Shown piece after piece: positions 12,013 through 24,845 of a stretch of 64,000 bases of DNA (position 1 is its first letter; each line of letters begins with the position of its first letter). Both the position numbers and the translations under genes were made by a program. The notes below the pieces were generated by a model that did not search any database, was not told the origin of the DNA, and worked only from the letters and a program-made list of their open reading frames with translations. Source of the stretch: Owenia fusiformis (Eukaryota > Annelida > Polychaeta > Sabellida > Oweniidae); NCBI GenBank assembly GCA_903813345.2, contig CAIIXF020000003.1, positions 29,093,248-29,157,247 of the forward strand, read 5' to 3'.

Positions 12013-14150
12013 AATGTTCCCAACAATAGACCATGGTTTTATCCTTAAAAAATTACTAGGAAATTAATAATAGGTTCCTCCAACAAATAGACCATGGTCT
12101 TATACATGGAATTTGAAGAGCCCTGGAACTTCATTTTGGAGTTTCCAATGAACACATCATGGTATTGTGCTTGGAAAATGGGTTAGGGAATTAAAACAGG
12201 GTTCCAAGGCCATGGTCTTATACATGGAACATGGAAAGTCAGGAAAACTTTTCCAAGAAATGCACCATGGTATTGTGGGATGCCCTTTGTGGATAACACA
12301 CACCATATTCAAGGTCAATGCATATATAATCTTATTGGAATTACTTCTAAGTTAGGAGATCCTGACAGGCAGTGCTAATAACAAGACCTTGTTTCCTGCT
12401 AGGAAATTAAAGAAAAACTCTGGTGATTTGTACAAAATTGTAACATAGTGATGAAATAGTCTTGTATCAGGCCTTTGGTTTTAGCCAGTCTCTGTTCCCA
12501 TACTGAAGTTGGTTAAAGAAGGGCCTGCTACATGACTAATAAATGAATAACAATGATTTGAGACTTAAGCCTCAGTTATTTTTGCTCTATGGCGGCCATA
12601 GCATCATAAAATCGATATAGAAATTCTACGTCATGCTGCTTATCTCTACATTTTATGATGCATATTTCTTTCAATTTTTGGAAGCTGCGATTGCCGTAAG
12701 ATCAAATGTGACTGAGGAATTAACGTCAGATTGTACTTAGTTTTGAAAATGCAATCATGGATGTATTGTTAGGGAACTTTCTTGATGAAAGTCCATTTTA
12801 AATAGTTTGTATAATATTTGAGAGGTATTCTTAAATTATTGTAAATGTAATGGTATGGTAGGGATAATGAGAATGGTTAGATTTCAACATGCAATTTTAG
12901 TGAAAAACTGTTCTACTCAACCCACCTATCTTTATTGTTATGTTCAATTTATCTAACCTGGAGTGCAAAGTAGTATGTAAAATCTGTCTTATGACTGAGT
13001 CACATTTCCTCCAATTCATTAGCTGGCGCCCAGTTTTGAACAAAATAGTCAATCAGCCGTGCGCCGGCCGATGAATGGGAGCAAATGTGACTGAGGCATA
13101 AGTGAAACGCCTTTGGTACTTCATAATAATATTCTCCAGGGGGATGTCCAACTCCCAATGCTTCATATTGCAGGACTTTGACAAGTGATCTATTTACTGT
13201 GGTGTTCTACTTTACAGGTTTTACTGTGCTTTGATTTTAAAGTATGTAGAATTTGTTGGATTAGAAAATATACATCAACAGCATTTTAACATATCTTTTG
13301 CATTGCATGTATTATAACAAATTAAAATTTTGATAACCAATTCATAAATAGACTCTTGAAATGGTAAGGTGGTCTCCGTTATTTTATTCCACATTACAAG
13401 GATGGATTTTAGTAAAGTTTTATGACTTGATTGTCCCATACTACTAACATGACATTGTTTTAAGTTTGTATTACTGATGTTTTGCTGAATTTATTCAGTC
13501 TTATGAAATGATAAATTAACAAACTCTGGTTCAAAATCAAGTAAACCACGAATGTTTGTGTTAATTATAAATAGAATGAACAACTCAAAATGGCATTTCT
13601 CCTTTATTTGAAGTTATTGTCTTATACCTTTGTCGTTCTATGTGACCTCTAAATTCTGAAGTTGGTGCTGCATGCAAGGTTTTATATTATGTAGCCTTGA
13701 CTATTGATCTTTAATTGTTAGAAGAATGTGTCTAATTCCAGCCTATTGCCAGTTTGGAATCCCAGTCTTTAGTCATTTATAAGGACCTCTGTCCATATTC
13801 TTCAGTGGCCATCACCAAACACTCGTCTGTTTAATCCTAGTCACCAGTGTGTAATCCTAATCATTCATCTGTTGGATGCTCACATCACCTGTGTGTATCT
13901 CCATTCAAAGTTCTAATTGCTTTCACCACTGTGCAATACCAGTTGTTGAATTTAATTACAGTACCTCATCAGATGTTGAAATTGTATTATGCTGAACTTA
14001 ATAATGTATAAATGAACCATGGCGAGTACTGTGAAAGTGACATAAATAGATAGATTAGGCTGCCCTTCTGCACATGTTAGTCCCTCCTGTGGTTAAAAAT
14101 TAAATTTGTCATAACAATAAAAGACGAAGAATAGCTGGTATTAGACCTTT
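12013..14150 (+). other. Probable 3' UTR and downstream flank of the ZC3H18-like gene
   Basis: No coding sequence was seen. Near the start, an 'accatggt-ttat' type block recurs about four times between 12040 and 12280. Candidate poly(A) signals AATAAA are at 12538-12543 and 14116-14121; which is used cannot be told from sequence. Confidence 0.45.
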
Positions 14151-15589
14151 GGCTCATAAAATATTATAAAACTGGTAAGGCTGTGTACTAAATTGTGGCA
14201 TGAAAGATTTGAATATTTGTACAGAATGTATAGAAAATGTATCATGTGGTAAATAAATAGAAAATATATAAATAATATTATCCAATTTCTGTGCTAGTTT
14301 CAAATTATATGTCATGGTAGGGCCAAGCAAAAACACTTTTTCAATTGCTTCGTAAGTAAACAAAAAATAGTGATTTAACTCATACAAAAATGACACATGA
14401 GATAATTATTAACTTTGGAGGTATTCTGACACAGGTGACTTTGACTGTTTTTTTTGTTGTAAGTTAAACACTGTCACTCTGTACTGATACTCTCATACCC
14501 GATGCTCATATAAACAGGAAATACTCGAATCATTTAGTAAAACTAAATGATAGAATAAATTCCTTCCACTTTACAATAGTACTGAATATACCATTGGAAT
14601 GTGACAGGAATGTATGTGGATAACATAATGAACTTCTGCTAGCTGCATAAATCGGACTTTACTGAATAGAAGGTAATGGAACATGGTTACCATCGGCAAC
14701 TTGACCTTTTTTACCTGACAGTTTACCCAGCATCGCCACATCAGTGTTCATCCCATCATTATTTTGTAAATGAGGAATGGAAAGTTGATCAAAAATTGTG
14801 ATTGAAGCTGCAATTTTAAGAGATAAAGATTTACTTTATAAGTGCCTGTGTAAATTGGTGATTTTTTAAAAAAGCAGATGGTGCTTATTCATACTGAATG
14901 GTGAAACTTTTATCAGTTTTTCGGCAGGAATATATTGAAGCCCTCCGATCGTCCGTCTGTCCGGAAGATTACTCGAATACTAGTTGACGGATAATCTTAA
15001 TATTTGGTGGAAATATGTGTATAGTGGTGAATAGAAAAGTTTTTTCCAATATGGATGCATTCACTGTCAAACAAAGAAAGTAAAGCAATGTTTTAGAGGA
15101 TATGTTTCAAACTTTCTATAATTTTCTATAAATTATTCTTCATTAATCTATTCAAATTGATATTTTTGGGCTGCCAGAAGAAGGATAAGATATTCCATCT
15201 ATTAAGGTTTAATAATATGTGACTAAGTTGGATTTTGAGATATTACATTTTTTGATATATTCTAAGTCAATATCCTGATCCATCCTTGGCTCATCCCTAC
15301 AGTTTAAGAGTTACCTTCCTCCCGGGAAGATGGCTGCTGTCACTCTGGAGAATGCCATTCATTGTTGGAATATTGTAACTAGCAGTTTTGACATATAGAT
15401 TCTGTTTTATCGCACTTTCTATTCTAGTATATTTTCATTGACTTATGTTAATCGGGTGCATGATAAACATGTATGTTTATAACTATAAATAATCCTATTA
15501 TATTATATGTAGATGCGTTTATTCACAAAACAAAATTGTACACGAGTGTTATTTATAACCTGTATAAACATGTACATTTTGTACAAGAA
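14151..15589. other. Intergenic, nothing recognised
   Basis: AT-rich DNA between convergent genes (the ZC3H18-like gene on plus, the Sushi gene on minus). The open frames here are short and without protein-like composition. Confidence 0.5.
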
Positions 15590-16195
15590 GTAAACATGTA
15601 TACGCGTTCGTTTACTTCAAGAAATAAACCTGCATACGGGTGTGTTTATTTCAAGAAAGAAACCTGTATACGGGTGTGTTTATGTCAAGAAATAAATCTG
15701 CACACGGGTGTGTTTATTTCAAGAAATAAACAACTATAAGTTTGATTTGATTTGGAGAAATAAACATGTATACGGGTGCGTTTAGTACATGAAATGAAGA
15801 TGAATATGGAAAGATCTGGTATGGATATAGAATATTTCTTGAAAGAGTGTGTTTATTTGAAGAAATAAATCTGTGTACACGGGTGTGTTTATTTCAAGAA
15901 ATGAACAACAATATGGGTGATTTTATTTGAAGAAATAAACATGTATACGGATGCGTTTATTACAAGAAATAAACATGGATATGGGTGTGTTTATTTCAAA
16001 AAAGAAACTTGTATAACTATACGGGTGATTTTATTTGAAGAAATAAACATGTATACGGGTGCGTTTAGTACAAGAAATAAACATGGATATTGGAGTGTTT
16101 ATTTTTTGAAAGAATCCTGCTCATGGGTGCATTTAAACCTGAAATGAATGCGCTTACTGCAACAAATAACCATATATACAGGTGCATTTATTACC
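15590..16195. repeat. 34-bp minisatellite containing a small palindrome
   Basis: The unit resembles tcaagaaataaacctgtata followed by cgggtgtgtttatt. Its phase is visible at 15618, 15652, 15686 and 15720 (34-bp steps), and it continues with more divergence to about 16195. Each unit joins GTTTATTTC to GAAATAAAC, a near-perfect inverted repeat, so AATAAA occurs on both strands. Confidence 0.85.
16187..16192 (-). promoter_or_regulatory. Candidate poly(A) signal of the Sushi gene
   Basis: TTTATT on the plus strand reads AATAAA on the minus strand, 27 nt past the stop codon of the Sushi-domain gene. Further AATAAA copies lie in the adjoining minisatellite. Confidence 0.4.
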
Positions 16196-16218
16196 ATTAC
16201 AAAGTATAACACTATAGA

Positions 16219-19200
16219 TTACGGTGTGGAGTTCACGGATCCCTTTCTCCTGTCTTTCTTATTTTTCCTATCTTTCTTATTTTTTCTGTCCTTATTTTTG
16301 TTGCCTTTCTTTTTACCCCCCTTCTTCTTTTTAGGTTTTTTCGTACACGTTGTCAACTCCCCGTCCCACATGCCGTTGACACACGTTCTTGTAGCTGACC
16401 CTTGTAGGATAGGAAACTTCTTCTTGCATGAAAATGTCACCTGATCCCCGTGTTCGTAACTGTTTTTCATTTTTATACTTTTTGCTCCATTTGGAAGTGC
16501 AAGTGGTGAACATCCAGCTAAAATACGAATATAAATGTGTTGATGCAAACATAATAGAGTTGGTTACATAACTCCCCTATCACACCAAGCTAGTTCTCAA
16601 CCGTTCTTTCCAGTCTTACAAAATATGTCTAAAATAATTATCTAGTTCGTTTATAAACAGTCTTCAATACGTCAATCTCATTCTTAAGGTCGCACCATGT
16701 CGGTGCACAGGTAAGTTCAGTAATTGTTATCCGATTGGACAACGTCGTTATCGCGTACCTAATGGTTCGAAATACGGCAATTACGTTCGCAGTCAAGTAG
16801 GTAATCCCGTTTGAAGTACCTTGTCATACGATTTTATTGTAAAACGGTATGGTTTCCATCGAATTTTGAAATGGTTAAATCCTTCCCGTCTGAGCACGTC
16901 CATGAAGTTCGTAAACAGACCGTAGAAAGTTGCAGTTACGTTCATTCCGTTCGTTCACAGTTTAAAACCAGCTGGGTAACGTTTTTAAGAACCCAGTTGA
17001 ACAACGCAGTGACAACTAGTTTGGTTTGATAGCTATTTTTGCTAACTCGTTCATAAAAAGTCGTTATTCCGTCTACATAACGCATCCACGCAGTTCAATT
17101 GCGTCCTTAGTCGTTCTCAATACGTCCCTAGTAAAACTGAAGTACGACTGTTCCGTTCGTAGTACGTCCAGCTCGACTTATACGTTGTCACTCGTTATGA
17201 TTGCAGCAAGTTACGACCAAAAGAACAGTTGGAACGTGCTCTAGGTTCTGGAGAACCTACCCGTTCGAGTACGTTCATGAAGTTTGTAAATAGACCCAAA
17301 ACGGTCACATCCATCCGTTCGTACACAGTTTAAGCCCGTTTTCGAGAACGTAGTGAGAACTAGTTTGGTGGAATAAGGTGGGAGGTTATATAGTTGAGAA
17401 CGTACAGCAAGTTATAAGTAGCCGCTACTGTAATATATTTGTTAGCGTGGATCGTACATTTTGTATTTTAGAACGTACGTAACAGTAAGCTTTGAGTAGC
17501 CGCTACCCCCCCCCCACCTATAACACCAAACTAGTTCTCAACCGTTTTTCCAGTCCTACGAAAAGTCGTGAAACGGGCTAATCTGACTGGTAGAGAAATA
17601 TGTCTAAAATAATTAGCGACTTCGTTCATAAACGGTATGGTCGCCATCAAATTTTGAAATTATTCAAAATTCTAAATCACATTCCCGTCCGAGCACGTCC
17701 ATGAAGTTCGGAAATAGACCGTAGAAAGTTGCAGCTACGTTCATTCCGTTCGCACACAGTTTAAAACCCGTTTTTAAGAACGCAGTGCCAACTAGTTTGG
17801 CGTAGCCATATTTTTGCTAACTCGTTCATAAGCATGCTTTTATAAGTCCTTTATCAGTTTAAACCAGTTAGCTCTAAGTTCTGGAGCACGTACCCGTTCG
17901 AGTACGTTCATGAAGTTTGCAAATTGACCCTAAACGGTTCTAAGTTCGTCCAATCCGTTCGTACATAGTTTAAGGCCGTTTTCGAGAACGTAGTGAGAAC
18001 TAGTTTGGTCTTTCAGTAGGGTACTGTAATATATTTGCTAGAATCGATCGTGCATTGTACATTTGAAAACGCCCAGTAACATAGTAAACTTTGACTTGTC
18101 GCTATCGTAGTCGAGCTAGTAGCTAAAAGTCCATGTGACCCCCTCCCACTACTTGACTACACCGGTATGAAAACTTCTCACACAGTGGGGAGGTGTGAAG
18201 TGGGGTGGGGGGGCGAATGGCTTATAGCTTGCGCCTAGTACACGATAAAGAGATGAGTACAATTCAATAACTGTTCAAGTTCACAAACATATTAATAGCG
18301 AAATTGTATTAAAAATACAATATACAGGGTGACACAAAAGATGACACCCACCAAAATGCAACTCAACTTTTGTAACATAACTTCGTAAATGCTAATGATT
18401 TTGGCTTGTACTTTCAGGGAAATAAAGTTCATTCAAATAAACACAAAATAATGTAGTTGTCGTTGATAAAATCATTATAACTTATTTCAAAAATTATGTT
18501 ACAAAAGGTGAGTGTCATTTTTTGTGTAAGATCCAGTTGTGCCAGCGGAGTTGTAGAATGGAGTGTATAGTAGTTTTAATGTGCAAAAAATCAGAATTTT
18601 TTCAGACAAAAAAGTTATGAAACATTTTGTGGGTGGGTGTCATTTTTTGTGTCAAGCGGTATTATGAAAAATGTTTGCATTAAGACGGGTTAATGTTCAT
18701 TGTTCAAATGGGAAAGTGTTCAAATTTCAAATTAAGAGGTTCCCAGTTTCAAAAATAGGATACGATTATTTCAAATTAACATGAAAGTCAATGGAAAAAC
18801 AAGATCGGAAAACATATTCACATTTGGACGTGTTTGTGTTCACATGTAGAGGTGTAAATGTTCTTATTTAGACGTAGTGTTCACATTTGGACGTGTTTGT
18901 GTTCACATTTGGACGTGTTTGTGTTCACGTTTGGACGAGTGTTCATATTTTGACATTTTAGTGTTCACATTTGGACGTATTCGAGTTAAGGAGGTGTTTG
19001 GGTAAAGAGATTTTACAGTTTCTGCTGACTATTTCTTTCAGTATTTAACTCACCAAACTCCTCTTCGGGTGGTGGTTGGGGTTCTGTTACGACTTCATTT
19101 GTGGTTTCTTCTGGCTTTTCAGGTGTCTTGGTAGTTTTTGGTTTTTTAGGCTTGTCTACCTTTGGTTTGCTTGTGTCAGGCTTAGTTATCACAGGTCTAT

Positions 19201-20338
19201 CAGCGTTTGGTTTTCTATTTGTATCCTTAACGACGATTTTATTGGCGATTCTTTTGCATATGTCACTTATGCAGCTCTCATCCCGGCATGACATGCTGCT
19301 TCTTATGGAATCGAGAGGAAAGACGTATCCACGCTGAAGAAAATGAAAGAGTACATTTTAAAAAGTATACAGTCATCACCCAGGCGGCAGGCCCAAGTTG
19401 GTTAAATCTTCTACTGCAGTAATACAATATTAATGTAGAAATGAAATGAACTATTTAAAAAAATGTATACGAGATAAAGGTCCGATCAGTAAATAAGTTA
19501 ATAATATACTTAATATTTTAATGAATTACACATACTTTGTGAGCTTATTACCCCTTTAATTACTTAGAATATGATGTTAACTCGCATGTTTCGGTTGGAC
19601 CAAGAAAAGTCATGTGAAGGCATGATGTCAAGATTGGACCTTTAACCTTGAAAAAATATTCTTTGACCATTTATAGGTCAGCCTCATGATTACAAACTGA
19701 AAATATGTAAAATTAATTTGTATTTAACTAATTAATTGATATTAAAACATACCCCAGAACCCCAATTACGGAACATTTTGGGGCACCCACAACACCTTCT
19801 TGGATCTTTGCATGGTATTGGACTTAAGCAACCAGTATATCCGTATACATATTCAGCAAGACCTACAAACAAAAGAAATCCACATATAGTGTTATAATTA
19901 CATTTGCCTTTTATTTTTTCCCAGGGCCAGCAAAGGTTTTAGCTAAGGTAATTGTAATCTTTCACGTCAGATTCAGTGTTGTCTTCATTGAATATGAAAA
20001 CATTGCCTTTGTTTATCCTATGGTATATCTTACTCTTACTAAAAATCAAAGTACAGATACAAATAATTTTAATTGTTAGTTTTGTCACCTCCTACTCTTC
20101 TTATTATTAATCCCCTCAAAGGGACGTTAAACATATAAATAAATTTGAATGGCCTACAAGTACCCCCCCCCTCAAAGCACCATGCAGCATATGCTGTCAC
20201 ATGTCATCGTACAAAACAAATACCGTGCACAATTGTTTCATTTTCAGAAATTGAGTGATTTTCAGAAATTTGTGTTCTTATTTATTGCTTACCTAAAACG
20301 GCCAGACATATGGTAATGATTGTACTCCAAGTCGTCAT
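16219..20338 (-). CDS. Secreted Sushi (CCP) domain protein with Lys-rich tail
   Basis: Four exons join in phase: 20338-20293 (ATG, MTTWSTIITICLAVLG, a signal peptide), 19862-19753, 19333-19054 and 16517-16219, giving 244 residues. After the signal peptide comes a Cys-rich segment (GCLSPIPC, CCGCP, then SCRDESCISDIC), then a Lys/Pro/Thr-rich acidic-ended linker, then one Sushi/CCP domain at about 148-203 with cysteines 148, 176, 191 and 203, the LPNG motif and the G-x-W before the last Cys. Residues 204-244 are almost all Lys, Asn, Gly, Asp and Arg in repeats of KNKKDR. Sushi modules bind protein or glycan partners in extracellular space; the basic tail suggests a polyanion ligand, which is inference. 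The whole architecture is not one I recognise. The 2.5-kb last intron is built of repeats. Confidence 0.8.
16560..18130. repeat. Duplicated block rich in CGTTCGT motifs (last intron of Sushi gene)
   Basis: Sequence starting near 16576 (cctatcacaccaagctagtt) recurs near 17517, about 940 bp later. Inside, a block of the form 'cgtccatgaagttcg ... ccgttcg ... cagtttaa ... gaactagtttgg' occurs four times (near 16885, 17256, 17695 and 17888). The left edge (ctagttctcaacc) and the block ends (gagaactagtttgg) are inverted relative to each other. CpG content is locally higher than in the surroundings. No protein was recognised. Confidence 0.7.
18321..18665. mobile_element. MITE-like element with inverted termini
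   Basis: The left end, tatacagggtgacacaaaag followed by atgacaccc, and the right end, whose reverse complement reads taataccgcttgacacaaaa then aatgacaccc, form terminal inverted repeats of about 40 bp. It is non-coding, about 345 bp, and of Tc1/mariner-like style. A third related motif (gtgtcattttttgtgtaag) sits near 18510. Confidence 0.6.
18815..18990. repeat. 22-bp minisatellite
   Basis: Degenerate tandem copies of gtgttcacatttggacgtgt, about seven units, in the last intron of the Sushi gene just before exon 19333-19054. Confidence 0.75.
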
Positions 20339-20857
20339 ACTCCTTTGTTCAAATAATATTAAATAAAAATGTAAAAGTAGAAATATCAATAAATGCAGTA
20401 TGTCACTGAGATTTCCTCAGTCTATTAATTTACAAATATGTCAGCATATTCAAACAAACAACACATTTCAAAGTAATATTAATAAATGTAAGTGTCTCCT
20501 CTCTATTGACAAAACATGTTCTGCTATGTTTAACTTAACAATATGTTCAATAATCCCAAGTAGGCGTATTAGGTCTTTCTGGATAAAAATTGAAGGGTTG
20601 AACGGTAATAATGTACTTAGAAGTAGAGTAGGTCGCTTCTTGATATATTAGATGTACATATGGCTTACTTCTAATGTTTAGATTTGCTTACATTTTGTAT
20701 TCATTGGTATATATTACATTTGTACATAATTGCATTTATTACATTTGTGTATATATTACAACATTTGTATATATATATAACATATATATATATAAAATAT
20801 TATTATATTTATTGTCTTTGTATTTATATATTACACCTGTACATATATTACATTTAT
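20339..20857. other. 5' flank of the Sushi gene, then AT microsatellite
   Basis: 20339-20690 holds nothing recognised. 20695-20857 is a run of tacattt/tatata simple sequence ending directly at the left edge of a foldback element. Confidence 0.5.
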
Positions 20858-21925
20858 ATAGTAGCCGAGACAACACAAGTCCCAAGTCTGTATTTTTACT
20901 CTCATTTCTTCACTTTTAAGAGTTAAGTCACCACATTTTGCATGCATATTCCTTGCAGAAATCCTAACATAGAATTGTATTGGTTTTGATTATAACTTAT
21001 TTGTTGAAAATAGAGAAACATTTGATTCTGATTGGTCTATAATCAAAATTAGCCATTTTCAGCGACAAATGCATTATTTCAAATTTATATAAAAAATCAC
21101 TTCTTTTGGTGTAATAATTCCAAATTGACCACATGTTTCCTTTTTCAACAGAAGTGTAACTATTTTGGGGTAATTGAGACATATCCGAGAAAAATGGTAT
21201 GCAGAAACATGATATTTGAAATAAAACGGGGCCAAAAAAGACCCCTGAAGATGCCTTCATTATTTGAGATTTTTTGCGTGTTTCAATTTCCTAAAAAATG
21301 GATGGGGTAGGGGAGTGGCATACCCTTTGGGCTTATTCCAGTAACCATTTTGTTCAAATGAATGATGAAATATTTGGTATCATCTTAAAGCTTGTAATGT
21401 GTGCGTTAATTTGGTACCCGTATTATGACGTCAGATGCTATATTGTGACGTCACAGTAGTAACAAACGATCTTGAGGGGGAAATTAAGCACCAAAATGCG
21501 GCAAAATAATGGTGTGACTCCACCACTGTTTTGCCAATTCACTGCTTGCCACAATCAATGAATGCATTTCTCATTGGGGTACTCTTCCAATGCATGATCT
21601 GATGACTGGCAAAAAATATCTAGGATGATAGTTATTGTAAATAAGATTAGAGACACCATATTGTATCTATCATTTATAACTTCAATTTTTATTAATGACG
21701 TCAAAATGTTGCATTTGTTACACAAAATGGATAATTCTGATTATGGACGAATACAAATCAAATGTTTCTCTATTTTTAACAAATAAATTATAATCGAAAC
21801 CAATAAAATTCTATGTTAGGATTTCTTCAAGGAATATGCATGCAAAATATGATGACTTAACTCTTAAAAGTGAAGAAATGAGAGTAAAAATACAGACTTG
21901 GGACTTGTGTTGTCTCGGCTACTAT
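20858..21925. mobile_element. Foldback element with arms of about 250 bp
   Basis: 20858-21110 and 21680-21925 are inverted copies. The outermost bases read atagtagccgagacaacac on both ends when read inward, and the arms share gtcccaagtctgtattttta and later blocks with few mismatches. The 570-bp centre is unique and non-coding; it contains several TGACGTCA-like words. Confidence 0.8.
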
Positions 21926-22699
21926 GTATTACATTTTGTATAATGTTACATTTGTATATGTGCAAGATTAACGCTTGTTGTAATGATATGAATTGTTTTG
22001 ATTGATAATTGCTGTCAAATAACATTATCAGGAGAGTATAATTGAAAATTATATCAATAATGTCGCAACTGTCTCAGTTGGTTTTTCCAGGCACCTAATT
22101 ACGACTATTTCCCTTATACCTTCGTACTCAATCGGGCAAGTAAATGCTAAGAAAGGAAGAATATATTCCTAGTATAGAGGGCCCTAGTTCTTAAGTACAA
22201 GTTCTCTTGAAAATGTGTAGCTTATCCTCTCTATCATCGCCCACAATACCAAGTTAGGATTAGGTTATTCTGTTTTCACTTAACAGATAGTTTTCATTCA
22301 ATGCAATTAATAGAATCAGATTATACTCATCTTCAAAGCTTTATCAAGGTCCAGTTTCATGACATATAAACGTTAATTGTTTAACCAATTGATTAATTAA
22401 CATTGTTATAATTATCGATCACATCTATAAATCGCACTATACTTTTTTCATAATAGGGAGGCAGAATCAGATCTATTAGGAGTGAAAACAGTACAAGCAG
22501 TATGTACGATTGACCTCTTAATCTATTCTTTACAATCTCAAATACAATATTTCACGAACGATTCTCAATATGTCATAAATTGGTGAAGTTATTATGGATT
22601 AAGCGATTCATTTGTATGGGCGATTGCTCATACGTATAGGTTGGCGTTTCGAATTTACACGTAAGCTTAAACTCCCCATTACTGTTTCTATGTTAGCGA
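21926..22699. other. Intergenic, nothing recognised
   Basis: AT-rich sequence between the foldback element and a minisatellite, without protein-like frames. Confidence 0.5.
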
Positions 22700-22739
22700 G
22701 AACTTGTTAAAATGCATCTGAACATGTACTGCTCTCATA

Positions 22740-23190
22740 TTTGACAAGTATTTGATGCATTTGAACTTGTATTGCACGCACTTGAACGTGTATTGAACAC
22801 ATTTGAACCGCTTTTACACGCACCTGAATGTGTTTTGAACGCATTTGAAGGTGTATTGCATAGTACGCATCTTAACATGTATCGGACACATTATCCACGC
22901 CGTATTGCATGTATTTGAACGCCTATTACACGTATCTGAACATGATTTGAACATATAAAACGCATCTTATGCATTGGATGTTTTTGAAGTGAATTGTATG
23001 CCTTTGAACGTGTATTGCACGCGTCTGAACATGTATTGGACGCATTTGAATGTGTATTGCTCGCATCTGAACATGTATTGGACGCATTTGAACGTGTATT
23101 GCACGCATCTGAACATTTATTGCACGCATCTGAACATGTATTGGACGCATTTGAATGTGTATTGCTTGCATTTGAATGTATGTCTGTGAA
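22740..23190. repeat. 21-bp minisatellite
   Basis: Tandem units alternating cgcatctgaacatgtattgg-a and cgcatttgaacgtgtattgc-a; the units are cleanest at 23018-23180 and decay outward. The 21-bp length keeps all frames in step, which produces the spurious heptapeptide-repeat open frames on both strands. Confidence 0.85.
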
Positions 23191-24840
23191 ACCAGCTTGG
23201 AATATTCAGTGTTTGTCAATATAATATTTTCAAAACAATTTCAAGATTGTATCTTCCTATTTTGACATATTTTGATTTGACGACCTTTGAAAAGAGGTCA
23301 CTTGTGGATTTTGTTCAGTGTGGGCTGGCGCTGAAGACGAATTCATCAAATGGTAACTCAATCATTGTGACCAATTGCCTTGGAAAGGACTCTGAAGATT
23401 ACAAAAAATCTTAATAGTAATCGCAATTGTTGAAAATATCATCGTTGATGTTTAGGCGAATGTGGAACGTGAAAAAGTTTGTGTTGCTTTCGGGACAAAG
23501 GTAGAATATAACGCACGGGGAGGAGAAAGAAACGAAATCGAGTAATTACTCAAAATAATCTGGTTCGATAAATAATATCTGGCATTTTGAGGAGTATAAT
23601 ATCCCGATAATATTCCGAAAAGTGCAACAATGCTGTTAGACGTGGAACCCTCTGGAATTCTATCCATGGGCTTTCAATACAGAGAAGTTGCACAGTTGTT
23701 CTGGGGTAACTCTCATTTGATCCATCCTGGGCAGTTTCTCACTAAGCGTAACAACTTAAATGAACTTGATTCGGTTGGTCGATGTCGATATTGTATTTAC
23801 ATATGTTTTACTAATTCACATTGAACCTGCATTGATATTCTTGTGCTATGGCTATTAAAAATTCACGGTGATTTGTCAAGTTCAAATAATTAATTTTCAA
23901 TCGTGTAACAAGCTACATTGATTAATCTCAAAAATACCTTCGATTATATGATATTTGAAGGGCGTGCAGAATACATTCAGAGCAGAATGTTATAATATCA
24001 ATATTTATTTACATATTCATAAAAACAAACACATTCAATTGCAAAGTGATACATACGTTTTATTTACTCAAAATTCTCTACACGGACATCTAGTAGAAAA
24101 GTAGAAAAATACTGAAATCTTTACATGCAAGTTAAAACACACATCTAGGATTTCAAACGACGACATAATTCATTTTCAGTAATTACATACCAATGAACCT
24201 ATCAAAGACCATGATAGTTTTGAAGCAAAATAATCGATTAATACTTAGCTGGGATCGGACTACTTCATCATGAAACTATCGCCCATGCATATTTACCCAT
24301 CCTTGGTTCAAGGCCAGGGTATTTCACTTCTTTTTGAATTGAGGAATAAATGAAGCCCTTTGAAAGAAGGATTATTAACCCCCTTGGAGCCATTCCATCT
24401 CCCGGGTTCAATCTAGCCCACATTGTTAATCTTTCAAAATATCATATTTCATGTTGACCGTGTTATTTCATGTTGAAACCGTTCAAGACATTTTTTTCAA
24501 AAAGTCCATAGATTTTTTTTCAAAAGATACATGCCAAAAGCCCAAAACACATGAGAGTATAGTAAATGAATCGGAGAAATATTTACATTAGTTTTGCTTC
24601 AAGACTGTGAACTCCCCCCCCCCTCCTCGATCTTCATCAACACAACAAAGTAGATGAGGAGCGGGTCCAGGATCTTGAAGCAAGGCTATATTTACATGTT
24701 AATGTTATCCGATGCTACAAGCAATGGGTCCACAAAATTCACTTGTGTTGCCATCTATGTACTAAAACCAACGTTTTATTTGGGGTTTCGATCCATGACT
24801 TAGAGTAGATGGTACTTACTCACTTCGAGAGCCATGTTAG
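23191..24840. other. Intergenic, nothing recognised
   Basis: No coding exon, RNA gene or ordered repeat seen; only short poly-C and AT runs. Confidence 0.5.
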
Positions 24841-24845
24841 ATTTT

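Noticed and set aside
20997-21310. Opposed open frames in 20997-21310
   Set aside because: They lie across the arm and centre of a foldback element with no coding signature.
22926-23224. Heptapeptide-repeat frames on both strands
   Set aside because: 21-bp minisatellite; no protein-like start or exon borders.
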